Of a stretch of DNA of 64,000 bases, positions 11,361 through 22,441 are shown piece by piece (within the stretch, counting starts at the first letter, position 1; every line of letters starts with the position of its first letter). The stretch lies in assembly GCA_001465935.1 (NCBI GenBank), contig LNKV01000003.1, positions 1,836,120 through 1,900,119 on the forward strand, given 5' to 3'. A program made the position numbers and the translations under genes. The stretch comes from Clarireedia homoeocarpa. Taxonomy: Eukaryota > Ascomycota > Leotiomycetes > Helotiales > Rutstroemiaceae. The notes under the pieces are model-generated. The model saw only the letters and a program-made list of their open reading frames with translations. It did not search any database and was not told the DNA's origin.

Positions 11361-13125
11361 TCATGTGTTGCGGGGCCGCCCTCGCGGCCTCCTCAGTGCT
11401 TCTGAACTCTCCACCTGTGGTAACATCGTCGTTGATGCAAGAGGACTCGAATTGAGGCCATTTGTGCTCGAGCTTGGGATATAATTAGTTATGTTGTTTT
11501 GTAGTTGTTGAACTTGGACTGTCAGCTGTTCGAATTCGTTTCTTTTCTGGTCATTTGTGTGTTCCAGTGATTCTACTTTGGCTTGCAGTTGGGCATTGGT
11601 GGACTTAAGCTCTGTTATATCGTCATCCTTAAAGCGGTAATTCTCCTCCAAACTCTGAACTCGGTGTACCAAGTCTCTGATTACCGCTTGGTGAGTGTTC
11701 TCAACTTGTTGTTGACTCCGCAATTTTATGTGTAGAGTATCGATTGTTCGTGTTTGATCTATACATTCCTGTTCCAAGCCTCTGATACGGCTCTCCAGAT
11801 TTCTAATTCTCGAGATAGGGTCGGCTGTTTCATCATGTGAAGGACCGGCCGTAAAATGTTCATTCGTCACCTGCGTAGCTGAGAAAGTTGCATAATTTGG
11901 ACTGTCTGCTCCTGGACTTTCGTATTCTTGTGTTCGCGCACCTTCTGGCGTTGCTGATTGCAGGCTGCCGTCCGGCGGATACGCCTGTGGTGAGTTGTCG
12001 TTCGCAGGAGCTGCCACGGCTCTAGCTGACTTTTTGGGTTTCTGGGGAGGAAAGTACGCCGAAGCTGAAGGGGGCTGATGAGCTCCTGGGAAAGCAGCCG
12101 GCCCTCCTCTTCTTAGAACGATTTTCTTGGCGTTCTCAAGAGCTATCTTTCTTTGCTCCACTTCCGTCGTGATTATTGGCTGTCGTCCAGCCTCCTTTAA
12201 TCTGTTTTCCACCCTCTGAGTATGACCAGTTGCCTTGGCATGAAACTCGATGTTGGAGACATCGCGATTCGCGAAATGAACTTTGTAAAGTCTATGAATA
12301 CAGTCATGACACCGGATCGAAAGTGCATCATTAATATACACGACCTCATAGATGTCATCTGGATACCTTTTGCACAAATCTACAAGTCCCTCTGACAACC
12401 ACGGTAGTTTTGCAAGCTAGTAACATTAGCTTGTTCTGATCATGGATAGCAAGGACTTACCTCTTGCGCGACCTTTTCGTTGTTTGAGAGTATACTAGCC
12501 GCTTCAGAAGTCATTTTTGGCTTATTTGGACCACGGGTCCTTTTTTTTCGAGGTGGCTCCGAAGTCACGTTCTGAGACTTGGAGGCCAATGCATTAGAGG
12601 TCCCGTTCGTAGCAGCGGCTGGCCCCTCATCTCCGTCTTCTGACGAACTTGCATTGGAGTATGCCTGACTATAATTGAATGCCTCAGGACGTAGCATGTC
12701 GTCGCATGATCGACCAGGTGCGCAGTACAGAAATTCACATCGTGAATCTAGCACATAGCATTGCTCTTCCGTTGCTGGTAGACCGATAGTTGCAGGTAAT
12801 CGCTCAAAACGGGAGACCTCAATCAACATTTTCTCCTGGCACCTTTTAGACAATGCTTAATAATCAGGCTAGACTCATCGTGGCGCACCTCAATCATCTG
12901 ATCAATAACGTCCCGTACAAATCCCTCCTTTTCCCCAAGCTGCTCTGGTGCAGGTGCGTCATTTGCACCAGCGCTCCATATCCAATGCCGGTAAGTGTAC
13001 GATGAGATAATAAGTTGCGGGCACAAACCATCTCCTGATGTATTTGCTGGGTGACTCCGAATAGTGCTTGCAATGCATTTCGAAACTCTATCAAACGCCT
13101 GAGGATTTATGGTATGTCGCGTCAT
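11361..13125 (-). CDS. Zinc-finger plus coiled-coil protein (paralogue B)
   Basis: Three exons: 13125-12889, 12835-12461, 12416-11361, giving 555 residues. The first intron falls directly after MIE and the second just before LAKLPWLSEGL, at the positions used in the 2504-5803 gene. The zinc finger is Cys240, Cys243, His263 and His269 (C-x2-C-x19-H-x5-H), again followed by RLY/RL and then a Pro/Ala-rich linker and a coiled coil from about 385 to 500. A basic stretch PPRKKRTRGPNKPK and the C-terminal RRPRGRPRNT (AT-hook-like GRP core) suggest nuclear location and DNA contact. It is shorter than its paralogue because the coiled coil is reduced. The precise function is unknown. Confidence 0.75.
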
Positions 13126-13452
13126 GTCGCCGGTGATGGAGCATCTGATGGAATCAGTATGATGCTGTCGACGTCAAGTAAATGTTTCCGGGTTACGGAT
13201 GGGCCTGCTTAACGTGTTTTAGTGCGTTGTGGCGCAGCATTTCAGAGTGGCTGGTGTGAAATCGCGATGTTTATCCGTTCTGCTGATCGTCTTGAAGAAA
13301 TGATGTTCTATTCAGATGATGAGGCAATGGACGATTCATATCTTGAATATCGGCAATGATACTCGGTGTAACGGTGTATGATTCTCTAGTCGCTTACGGC
13401 CAATTGATTGGCCATCAATGGCCTCTACATCTAACTACTCCCGCTCAATCGC
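13126..13452. other. Promoter-side intergenic, no gene seen
   Basis: Separates the start of the zinc-finger gene (13125) from the 3' end of the Ayg1-like gene (13453), both minus strand. It probably carries the promoter of the former; no distinct motif was identified. Confidence 0.45.
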
Positions 13453-14937
13453 TCAAGTCATTACAGTCTCCATCCACGGATATACCGCTGAATTCGCCAT
13501 TGGATAACCCATGTGAAGTGCATTGGCGAAGAATCTGGATTGTTCAGTTTCTTCTCTACTTGTGCGATGATGGATTGAACACTTACCGGGCTTCTTTCGG
13601 AGTGCCATGCTCGAAGAGCAATTGCGAATCCTCAATCGGCATCAAACCATCATGAGTTCCCTATTCTACCGTTAACATAAAACGTGTATCTCTGATAGGA
13701 AGAAGTGCTACGGACGTTAATAAGGAGCATTCTTGTAGATGGTTTCTGGATGATCCCCGTTTCGAGCAGAGAGAACTTCTTCTGCGCATTCTTCCTAAAC
13801 TCGTCAACGGAGTCATATCCATGCTTTAACGCCATTGCAGGACCCAATCTGGAGATGTTAGCAGCCCTCCCAAATCATTTCATGGAAATTTGCGTACAGA
13901 AATGGATACTCATGTCCTTCGGCTTTCTCTAGCCAGTCTTTGCCGAAAAAGTAATGCACGCCAGCTCCTTGTGCTACAACACCGCGCAATCTTTCCTTAT
14001 GCGTGTGAGCCACTCTTACAGCATAGTACCCTCCAGCACTCAAACCCCAAACCATCACGTGGCTCATGTCAAACTTTCCTTCCTTCTCCATCCAGTCTAG
14101 TATACTAGTCCATAGCCTGTCGGGAGAGCCCGGATCACTAGGATCCGCCGGACAGTCAGCTGTTCCTGGAATCTCAGCAATAATACATCCCCAGCCGCGG
14201 TTGATAAATTCGTTGCTGCGAACGGTGTTATCCGGACGATATCCGTCGAGTCCTGTGAGAAGTAGCACCGCTGGCACTTTTTTATCTCCAGAATTGACTG
14301 GGTATCGCACATACAAAGGAATTTCGTCACGATCTTTCCCTTCCTTCGCGGTATACGGAATTGAAACCTCATTCATGGGGCAAACCCATTTAGTACTAGC
14401 TTTAAGGTAGACTTCCTTTTGTGCTTCCCAAGCTTTCCACTTGCTCTGAGAAGTTATCTCGGGAAAACTGCCAATATATGGAAATCTGGCAATCCGGTAG
14501 ACACATGCTGCACGAAGGTAAAACTCAGAGGCCAATGTGCGATTGTTGGAGTTCATGGCGTCGTCACCTTGCTTCGTAAGCTTTTCAGCGATTGGGAAGA
14601 ATGCTTCGGTATAAGCATCACCGTACCCATCATTTATATCGTTCTGCAGGTGGTCAATTGCTTGTCTAGGCAACGGAAGTGACCAGTCTTACCTTGATCA
14701 GATGCTCGAATACTGGCTCAAAATCTTCATACTTGCCATCGTGGAAAGGATAGACGCTTTTCGTGCACTATATTGTGTCAGAGGTTGAACTGCCTCAACA
14801 GAATATGAGCTCACAGGAAATTTCCACTTCGTTTCCCATAGCGCTTTAGATCCCTCGTGATGAGGAAACTTTGCTTCGAATTTGTCCCCCAAAGTCCATG
14901 TTCGCCCGTTGCCAAGTTCTGTCGTCTTAGAGGACAT
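13453..14937 (-). CDS. ayg1: Ayg1/Ygh1-type polyketide-shortening hydrolase
   Basis: Six exons (14937-14815, 14767-14693, 14643-13898, 13848-13716, 13660-13587, 13534-13453) encode 410 residues, close to the roughly 400 usual for the family. The N-terminus (WTLGDKFEAKFPHHEG, then SVYPFHDGKYEDFEPVFEHLI) is characteristic of Aspergillus Ayg1 and Botrytis Ygh1. These alpha/beta hydrolases shorten a heptaketide naphthopyrone or pyrone to 1,3,6,8-tetrahydroxynaphthalene for DHN-melanin. The nucleophile Ser268 is in GLSAGG, with Asp363 in GTHDGLMP and His391 in ALHMGYP as the probable triad. No signal peptide is seen. No polyketide synthase or melanin reductase lies nearby, so it is unlinked or its cluster is elsewhere. 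Other members of this FrsA-like family act on different substrates. Confidence 0.85.
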
Positions 14938-16720
14938 CTTTGAGAGCAGTACGTTAGGTGTGTAACTGGAACAAGTGATGACTAGCTTTCTGATTGATTT
15001 TAGCAGGCCTCGAAATACCACTTGATGTTGAATTGGTCAAGCTTAAACCAAAGTGATATAACATGATGAATATGTCGCTATGAGAACGGAGTTAAGAAGC
15101 TGGGAGTTGTCCGTGGGGAACTCCGGGAACTTTTAGACCATACCTCTCTCTAGCCTCCTGATTGTGAAACGAACTACAGATAGTCCGGTCGTGAACATCC
15201 TTCCATAGATCCGTCGGCGTTTACTCGCGACTGCGCGAAAGAACGTCCGACGCAAATACCACATTCGTCTTTCGATAGTCTACGTCAAAGCCCGAACGCT
15301 GTGTACCTATATTTACCACATCCGTAACATGCCGTCATTGAACAAGACTACTCGGGTGCGGCTTTAATCGCGAAGAAATGCTCAGCTCTTTCTTTTTCTG
15401 GAATTCCGGATTTCAAATCCAGTTTCAAAGTTATTGAAAGTAGTTACTGTAATATGACACTTGGTTGGATGGTGGCCATGTCATTATGTCATCAGCAACT
15501 ATGACTTGCATCTCGTAGTTTAGGTGCAGCTCACATCATATAAGTTATCGCAAACGAAAACATGGGAAGACCACACATTTAATGTGACAGTCACTCTAGG
15601 AATTTATATTTCAGAAGTCCGGGATCGTGGCTGTGAACTTGTAGACGACGACTATTTTTCTGCAAAAATGCTGACATATGAACCAGCAGTCCAACAACAC
15701 CAACAACACCAACAACACCAACAACACCAACCAAACTGAGCCAGTGTGTCAATGTTTCAGCACAACATCTAAATTACACAACTAATTGTTCAATATTAGA
15801 ACTTACCGGCTAGCTCGAGATGGCGGTTTTTCAATTGATGTCTTCATAGAAAATTAATTTCTTCAGACGTCAAACTTATACTCATGAGTCGTCACTCTGT
15901 TGCGCTTTTGTTAGGCTTTTGTTTTACAATTCAGTGATCCATTCGCCCTCCACCTCATGAACTTCAGCGATGACATTCACAAAAGTTTCCCCTGGTTCCG
16001 GATTGGAAGTCTGAGCTTGCCTTAGCTCGTTGGCGCTGGCATACGTTAGGCATCGAGATGAAAATCCCCTGGGTCACGAGGTGGTGAGAGAGAAACATAC
16101 TTGTCTCCTCATAGGCTTCACTTGTCCCCTTATAGGCTTCACTTGTATTTTCCTTGGTTCCTTTTAGCTATAGCGAAAACCTCTAACGCGAGAAAGAGTT
16201 TAGGATCGTCATACAGACGCGTTCGATCCTCACGGTTTGGACAGCAAGGAGAATAACAAGTACTTTTTGGTATGCAGCGATAATGGGATTTGTAGAAGGA
16301 GCTCTCAGTGGGGTTTGAGGTCATCTGGTTCTTTTATCATTCCTCTGGTCTAAAATCTTGCTTTCATATCTATCGCCTCGGTCGACCTCAACTACATATC
16401 TTCGACAAGCGCCAGATCCGTCTTTTTAGACGACCCGAATAACCAACATATCGACACCCTTAGGGCTGGCTTTCATCAACAATAGGCTTGTGCAGTCTAG
16501 GTTAGGAAAGCAAAAGTAAGTGAAAATTATTTCCGGTAGATTTTCTCCACAAGACCATGTATTTTGCCACTTTGTAAAACTCACCTCTCTGGCCTATATA
16601 GTTAGATAGGGTGCGGGCCGGGTAGATATTTGTACGAAAGGCTAGAGAGAAAGACTCGATTTGAAATATATTATTCGACTTAAACGGCAGACTATAGATT
16701 ACAGCAAGACTTAATAAACA
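14938..16720. other. Long intergenic stretch, no gene supported
   Basis: Holds the promoter of the Ayg1-like gene and the 3' side of the methyltransferase. Short frames (15524-15739 plus, 16139-16324 minus) lack convincing start or splice context. A 9-bp microsatellite lies at 15691-15735, and a direct repeat of ACTTGTCYCCTYATAGGCTTC occurs near 16100-16140. Confidence 0.45.
15691..15735. repeat. 9-bp microsatellite (CCAACAACA)n
   Basis: About five tandem copies of CCAACAACA. In one plus-strand frame it reads as QHQ repeats, but that frame is short and not supported as a gene. Confidence 0.8.
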
Positions 16721-17404
16721 CTACTTCTTTCTTGCAATCAAGAAATAATGTAACTCGTCGTCACTATCAGTCTCGGGCGCGAGCTTGAAAAGATCCTCTT
16801 TCTCAATAATAACCTCAAACCCATTCTTTTCCAATAACAATCGCCATCCCTCCCTGGTGAAAAGCGTTATTGTGACGTCGTTCCCAAGAAATCTAAACCC
16901 GATATTCCTCGCGCAAAGTCCATCATCATCATACTCAGAACTAGACTTTGGACGCACAGCTTCCGCTGGAATGGTGCAGATACACAGAATTCCACCTGGC
17001 TTTAACCACGTAGACCATTTGGCCGACATAGCCTCAATCTCCTCACGGCTGAGGGCAAACAGCGAAAGGATGTTAAACACGCCGTCAAACTGATCGCCCT
17101 TCGGCACATATTTCCTCATGTCGCCAAGCTCAAAGGTACCAGCAGGCACAGCTTTTCTACTCAGCTCAATCATCTTATCAGATAGATCGATACCTAGCAC
17201 ATGGTGGCCGGCCGCGGAAAGTGTGGAGGATACAGGACGGCCAGTTCCACATCCCGCATCAAAAATACGAGATGAGGGAGGAAGCAACGATAAAGCGGTC
17301 TTGAGAAATTCATGTAGTCCTGTATCGTGCGAAAATGCATCTTCGTAATTCGAGCCAAGACTCGAGAACAAAGCTGTGTAGTCTTTCCCTTCTGTGCCTG
17401 CCAT
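16721..17404 (-). CDS. Class I SAM-dependent methyltransferase
   Basis: Intronless frame of 227 residues from an ATG at 17404. SAM-binding motif I is IFDAGCGTGRP (about residues 42-52), followed by an acidic strand end (GIDLS) typical of motif II and the GDMR segment of motif III. FDGVFNILSLFAL and LKPGGILCICTIP match the later strand/loop motifs (post-II and post-III) of Rossmann-fold methyltransferases. The size is that of a stand-alone small-molecule methyltransferase. No signal peptide or membrane segment is present, so it is probably cytosolic. The substrate cannot be told from sequence, and the neighbours (Ayg1-like hydrolase, DPH5) do not form an obvious pathway with it. Confidence 0.8.
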   Translation of the reverse strand: MAGTEGKDYTALFSSLGSNYEDAFSHDTGLHEFLKTALSLLPPSSRIFDAGCGTGRPVSSTLSAAGHHVLGIDLSDKMIELSRKAVPAGTFELGDMRKYVPKGDQFDGVFNILSLFALSREEIEAMSAKWSTWLKPGGILCICTIPAEAVRPKSSSEYDDDGLCARNIGFRFLGNDVTITLFTREGWRLLLEKNGFEVIIEKEDLFKLAPETDSDDELHYFLIARKK

Positions 17405-18080
17405 TTCGGTAGAGTTCGATGCAGCAGGTATTTCGGCAGAAGTGGGATGAAGATAGGAAGAACTGGTAGGTTGTTTGGGCTAGGCAGAGACGTACTTTGT
17501 CTAAGCTAAACTCCGTATATTGTATAGGGGAGTGAATTGCCAGAGACTGTTCGGCGCGATGGCGTGGTGTCAAGCTCTTCAATAAAGCCGCACGATCTGC
17601 ACAGTACATTCACGACTGACGATTTTGCGGATTGTTGCCAGATAATGCGATTGAGTCTCAACAGTTGGAAGTTGTAGTTGACCAAGCATCATTGACAAAC
17701 CCCACGGATGAGATTTTTTGTTGCTTGGCTATGAGTCAACTATGAGGGGTACGTACTGTAAGCTGACACGACCCCGCATCGCTTCAACTTTACACTCCAA
17801 AAGCCAAGAAAGAAATCGCAGGGGACCTGGAGCTCTAACCAATGTCTGGAACCTCCTATATGCCTTCGTTTACCATATAGGAACCTCCTATGCATATGGG
17901 AGGTATATATGGTAAACGAAGGCATATGGGAGGTTCCAGCTCAGCTCTGCAGGTATATTGCAGTAAATTTGGGCGGAACCCAGTGCCGTAAATAGATCCA
18001 GAGGCCGCTAAGTATCATGGAAAGATATGAAGCAGAGTGATTAGATGTATGGGTGGTATATAAAATGACTCAGTACACTT
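17405..18080. other. Intergenic with foldback element
   Basis: Separates the methyltransferase start (17404) from the DPH5 stop (18081), both minus strand. No exon is supported. The main structure is the inverted repeat at 17847-17938. Confidence 0.5.
17847..17938. repeat. 92-bp foldback (inverted repeat), MITE-like
   Basis: Arms of about 33 bases (TGGAACCTCC.ATATGCCTTCGTTTACCATATA) match almost perfectly in inverted orientation, with one main mismatch. The spacer is itself a shorter imperfect palindrome around TATGCATA that repeats the AACCTCC end of the arm, giving a nested hairpin. No coding capacity. Either a miniature foldback transposon or a strong cruciform; target-site duplication could not be established. 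Confidence 0.7.
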
Positions 18081-19065
18081 CTATGATTTTCCCTCATAGT
18101 CTCTTTTCCAGATTCTGTCCCAGCTCTCTTTGTCTACAGCAAATTCTCTCACATAATCACTTTCCAGTTCGTGCGTCCTTCTTCCAAGCAATACAAGACT
18201 ATGCAATGGCCCTCCCAATAGCTCGTCCGCATCACATAACTGCTTCAGTGTCCCGCTGACAAACTTTTCGTCCTTGCCACCGACCCTTGCAGCACCTACA
18301 CACAAACTCTCCTCTCCATAAACACCGCCTTCTCCATCTGCGCTTTTGATCTCTTCAATCTCTAGCATCTGCGCCGCACACTGTCCTACGGTCATATATC
18401 TAGGCGGCTCATAGATCTTTCTTCCTCGTGCCATGTTCTCCAAACTTTGCTCCTTGACTTTAATATCCAACAAAATTAAAGTGTGCAATCCGATTGTTCT
18501 GTTTTCGCGAATTCGATCATAGAAAGATGCGGGCTTCCAGGAATCGGTGAAGAACACCATTGACACTGTTTGACCAAAGTTATAGAGCTGAAGACCTGTT
18601 GCGCCAATAGCGGACATGATTGACGCGTTCGGGATGGTCGAGATAGGAATATTTAGAGAGCGAGCGCGAAGGACCAGGTCGGTGTGAGTGGTTGCCCTAG
18701 GGGAAAAAATGAGCCTGGAGTGCTTCAAGCAGGGTAGCTAGCGTACGAACCCAAAAGGATCTCCAACAACAAGAAAAGCTACGTCGACATTTTGAGCATC
18801 CGCCAAAATATCATCACTGGCACTCTCTACCATCTCTCTATCTGCAATTATAACTTCTCGTCCATAGTAGTTCTCCTATATCTACATCAGTCAGCGCTTT
18901 AACTTTTCTGGAATTCATGGCAAGACGCACCAGGACTGATTTATCGACAAGCAGAATGCTGGTGTATGCTTCGAGGTAGACTCGAGCGCATTTTTTCACA
19001 GTCTCGAGACCTTTGACAGTAATATCTGTCTCATCTGAGAGACCGAGACCAATTAAGTAGAGCAT
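18081..19065 (-). CDS. DPH5: Diphthine methyl ester synthase (DPH5)
   Basis: Three exons (19065-18931, 18875-18751, 18696-18081) give 291 residues, the usual length. The start MLYLIGLGLSDETDITVKGLE and the segments YYGREVIIADREMVE, FLVVGDPFGATTHTDL and IPNASIMSAIGATGLQLYNFG are hallmark DPH5 sequences. The enzyme transfers methyl groups from SAM to the modified histidine of elongation factor 2 in diphthamide synthesis, in the cytosol. Both introns are 54-55 nt; the second uses a GTTCGT donor, also seen in the RiPP precursor and second UstY genes of this window. Nothing unusual; expected to be housekeeping. Confidence 0.95.
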
Positions 19066-19441
19066 CTTGGTATATGGAGGAAATCGTGTTTGCGATCAGT
19101 GATAGCGGGGAAAAGTTTCAAGTGTGACAAATTTTATTTTCTTCCCCGCGTGTTTGCTCATTCGTCAAACATCAGCCTCCATTTTGACAACTCTCTCCCA
19201 AACATTTAGTCACGGACTCACGTATCACCAGACTGTCACGTAAATTGAGATGGCCCAGCAAAATGTCTACCCATATAAAATTTCTTAAATACTGTCCATA
19301 CATAAACCTCCATATTTCCCAGTACCAGGGCTCGCACCATCACCATCTTCTAACCCACCCACAACTTAGCAGAACCATATATATAGGGCAGAGCACCTTC
19401 ATTCCACCGAATACTCTGCACGTCCATGGTACAACCAAAGA
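19066..19441. other. Intergenic, no gene seen
   Basis: Holds the promoter of DPH5 and the 3' flank of the small secreted gene, both minus strand. No supported exon. Confidence 0.45.
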
Positions 19442-19663
19442 TTAACAAGAGCTCTTGCTGACGCAGGAATACGTGATCTGTACACAGCCGAGACCACAGG
19501 TGAAGATGCCACTACATTGGCATGACTTTCCTGCCGGGCAGTCACTACCATCAAGACTGCAGAGGAAGATTGTCTCTCGAGGTTGGAGCTCGACAGGTGC
19601 AGGCACAGCGAGTACGAGGGGGAGGATAGCGAAAAGAACCGCAAAGGGAGTTGATGCGCGCAT
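19442..19663 (-). CDS. Small secreted cysteine-rich protein
   Basis: A 73-residue frame without introns. The N-terminal 20 residues (MRASTPFAVLFAILPLVLAV) form a clear signal peptide ending at an alanine/proline-rich cut site. The mature part of about 50 residues has eight cysteines in a C-x6-C-x5-C-x-C-x5-C-x3-C-x6-C-x5-C-like arrangement, consistent with four disulfides. It lacks a known domain. Size, secretion and cysteine content fit an effector candidate or defensin-like/antimicrobial peptide, but the role is inference. A 15-bp tandem repeat lies about 100 bp upstream. Confidence 0.75.
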   Translation of the reverse strand: MRASTPFAVLFAILPLVLAVPAPVELQPRETIFLCSLDGSDCPAGKSCQCSGIFTCGLGCVQITYSCVSKSSC

Positions 19664-21492
19664 TGTAAAAAAGAGGGTGTTTGCTTGCGGTGTATGAATT
19701 GCGTGTTTAAGTTGGTGTATGTTTGATATTCGGTTGACGATGCTTTTTCAGCGTTTGCTGATTGAGGAGGATGTGATTGAGGAGGATGTGATTGAGGAGG
19801 ATGTGATTGAGGAGGATGTGATTGAGGTATGATGTGAATGCGAGCCAAAGTACTTATAGATAACCTCTGTGTTTCTGATATCCCGTTTTGATGGAGCTAT
19901 TCCATAGGAGACCTTCCGTTCTGGTCGATAGACAAGATACCCATACCATAGGCTATTGATTACATATCAAACTAGTAGCAGGATGAATATCACACGATAC
20001 AGAGTTACATTTTCAAGTACCTCTATAGCGCTAGACAAGGGATGTGCCTTTGTACGTAGACTTCATCCAACTACGTAGGTAGCTTTGACACGCTTTTCTT
20101 GTATATCGGTATGAATCCGCAGAACGATGCAGATTGTGAAATAAGACAGTGTATAACAACAAGATAGCTACCACATTTCGGCATGAAGCGCGAAGGATGA
20201 GCTAGTACATAGGCTATTTACCTATCTCAGTAATCCATATGACTAGCAAATGATTATTCATCGACTCTGCATCAGTCAAACTCGTCGGTTGAGAATAAAC
20301 AAGGAAATCTTGAAACATTCGATAGGCTGCACTAACAGGGCTGTTTGTTTATAAGGGAACTTCTAATTCGACCAATGATTGAGAAAAATACCCCATCAAT
20401 CATCGAACTTATATTACATCCACAGTTGTAGAGTACTCCCTCGACTGTCAACGGCACGCTAGCCTACCAGAAAACAAACCTGGGAAATCGCGGACGGCAG
20501 TTCAGAGGATAGAAGGAAAGATCGAAGAGCTATGGCGAAGAAGGATTCATATAGAGCTAGACAAGATGTCTCTTTCCAGTCATGATTGGTCTGACTAGAT
20601 GATAGCTAGGTTTATGATCCCAATGTGGGGTTTGGGCGAGGGGAGTGATGGTGAGAAGTGATTCTCACTGCTCTGATTGAAGGCGTTAGGCGTTGCCTGC
20701 ATCGCGTGGGAAAGAGGAAGGGCGCAAGATGTGTGGAAACTCGGTGAGCATCCTAAGCTGTTTCATCTAGTATGATGGCCGTTGCTGGTCGGGGAGGATT
20801 TTCCACCCATAGGACCTCCCGACAGATTCGTGGAAGAGGAGGAAAATAACCAGTTCTAGCTTCAGATGCAGCTGCTCATAGGTAGGCTGGGTATCCAGCT
20901 CGTGAATTATCTCCCGATGTGAGATTGGGGGCCAAGAACGCGTTGTCGGCACAGATGATGCCTATGAGGGCGATGTGCGGATCAAGATCTAGGGTTGTAT
21001 CAAAGATGACTGAGGAGAGAAAACGACTCCTACCTCTGAGCTGCACGTGGTGCCAGAATAGAGGAAGAGGGTTTCACTGGTCTAGAGCAAACTTAACGCT
21101 TCCTTTGTGCCGATAGTTCTACTGCTTCGTGGACTTGCACAAGAACACGAGCTGGATCGGATGAAATTCATAATCGATTGTCCAGATCAGAAGCACTGTA
21201 AAATTAACTGAGCCGCATCCTGAAATTTTATTTCATGTAAAATTAAAGAAGTTGTAGCATAATTAAGGATTTCAAAGAAGGTTGCCCTTAAAATCTTGAT
21301 TACATAGACCTATATCCCCCGCCTGTTTGCTCCTTTGTCAAACACCATCAGCCTTGCTCCACTTGAGCTACACCTGGACCTGGAAACAATTTCCGACGAC
21401 AAGTTGCAAGTATCAGATTAGAGAACGACTACCAATAACTACCAGCTACAGAACCAACATCAGCAACAAATATCTCTTTCAGAATCGCGATC
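19664..21492. other. Gene-poor intergenic stretch
   Basis: Contains the promoter of the small secreted gene (minus) and of SNU23 (plus). Only short frames with no splice or composition support. AT-rich in the middle; a 15-bp tandem repeat sits at 19760-19819. Confidence 0.45.
19760..19819. repeat. 15-bp tandem repeat, four perfect copies
   Basis: Four perfect copies of GATTGAGGAGGATGT plus a degenerate fifth. It lies about 100-155 bp upstream of the start codon of the secreted Cys-rich gene at 19663, so it is in its promoter or 5' untranslated region. Confidence 0.9.
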
Positions 21493-22200
21493 ATGGCGTC
21501 CAAGAAAGGGGCCTACGACACCAAGGCATCTGATACCGATTTCCGCAAGAAATACGACCGCGCCGAATATGCTGAAAAAGCGAAAGAGCGCGAAGCCAAG
21601 GAGAAGGAAGAAGGCCGACTACGCTACGAAGCCAAGCTCGCAGGCAAGAAATACTATGCGCCACTGACCGGCGACGAGACACTCACGCAGGCACGCGCGA
21701 ATCGGCTAGATGTGAGCGCCAATGTCGGGAAGACAATATTAATGCCTGCAGGGGCGGCGACAGGGAAGCGCGGAAAGGGAGCAGGATTCTACTGTCAAGC
21801 ATGTGATTTGACGTTTAAGGATTCATTACAATGGGTGGAGCATGAGAACAGCATGCAGCATTTAAGGGCGATAGGGCAGACGGGAGAAGTGCAGAGAGCT
21901 GGGGTGGAGGATGTGAGGAGAAGGATTGATGAGATTTGGGAGAGGCTACAGGAGGAGAAGAAAAACGAAGTGGTTAACTTAGGGGAGAGGTTGGAAGGGA
22001 GAAGAGTGGAAGAGGAGAAGGAGAGGGAGGAGAGGAGGAAGAAGAGGAAGGAATTGGTGGAAAGGAGAAAGGAGGAGCGAGAGCAGGAGTTGAAGATTAA
22101 GAAGGAGTATGGTGAGGATGTAAGAGTGGAGGGGGAACATGATGAGGATGATATGATGGCTAGTATGGGCATTACTGGGTTCGGGTCTTCTAAAAAGTGA
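21493..22200 (+). CDS. SNU23: SNU23/ZMAT2-type U4/U6.U5 tri-snRNP zinc-finger protein
   Basis: Intronless, 235 residues. The N-terminal segment (SDTDFRKKYDRAEYAEKAKER and YAPLTGDETLTQARANRLDV) and the U1-like C2H2 zinc finger FYCQACDLTFKDSLQWVEHENSMQH (about residues 97-121; two Cys, two His) are diagnostic of SNU23/ZMAT2. The C-terminal third is a charged helix, and the tail MASMGITGFGSSKK matches the conserved ending of the family. It acts in the nucleus as part of the spliceosomal B complex near the 5' splice site. It is convergent with the FlbE-like gene. Confidence 0.92.
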   Translation: MASKKGAYDTKASDTDFRKKYDRAEYAEKAKEREAKEKEEGRLRYEAKLAGKKYYAPLTGDETLTQARANRLDVSANVGKTILMPAGAATGKRGKGAGFYCQACDLTFKDSLQWVEHENSMQHLRAIGQTGEVQRAGVEDVRRRIDEIWERLQEEKKNEVVNLGERLEGRRVEEEKEREERRKKRKELVERRKEEREQELKIKKEYGEDVRVEGEHDEDDMMASMGITGFGSSKK

Positions 22201-22441
22201 CAGGCTCATCAACATACTTTGGGTTTTAGCGTTGGCGTTCGGAGCTTGGGCTTGAATCTTGAATCTTGAATCCATACCATTGAAACATAATTATCCTTTG
22301 ACATTATTGACATTAGATAATACATTATGACTATATCTGTTCTTCTTAGGGCACATTCCAAAAACTTACTGTTGCGACTCCTGTTGCGACTCCTACAATG
22401 CATCGCTCGTCAATTATGAACATGTTCGTAACCCATCAGCT

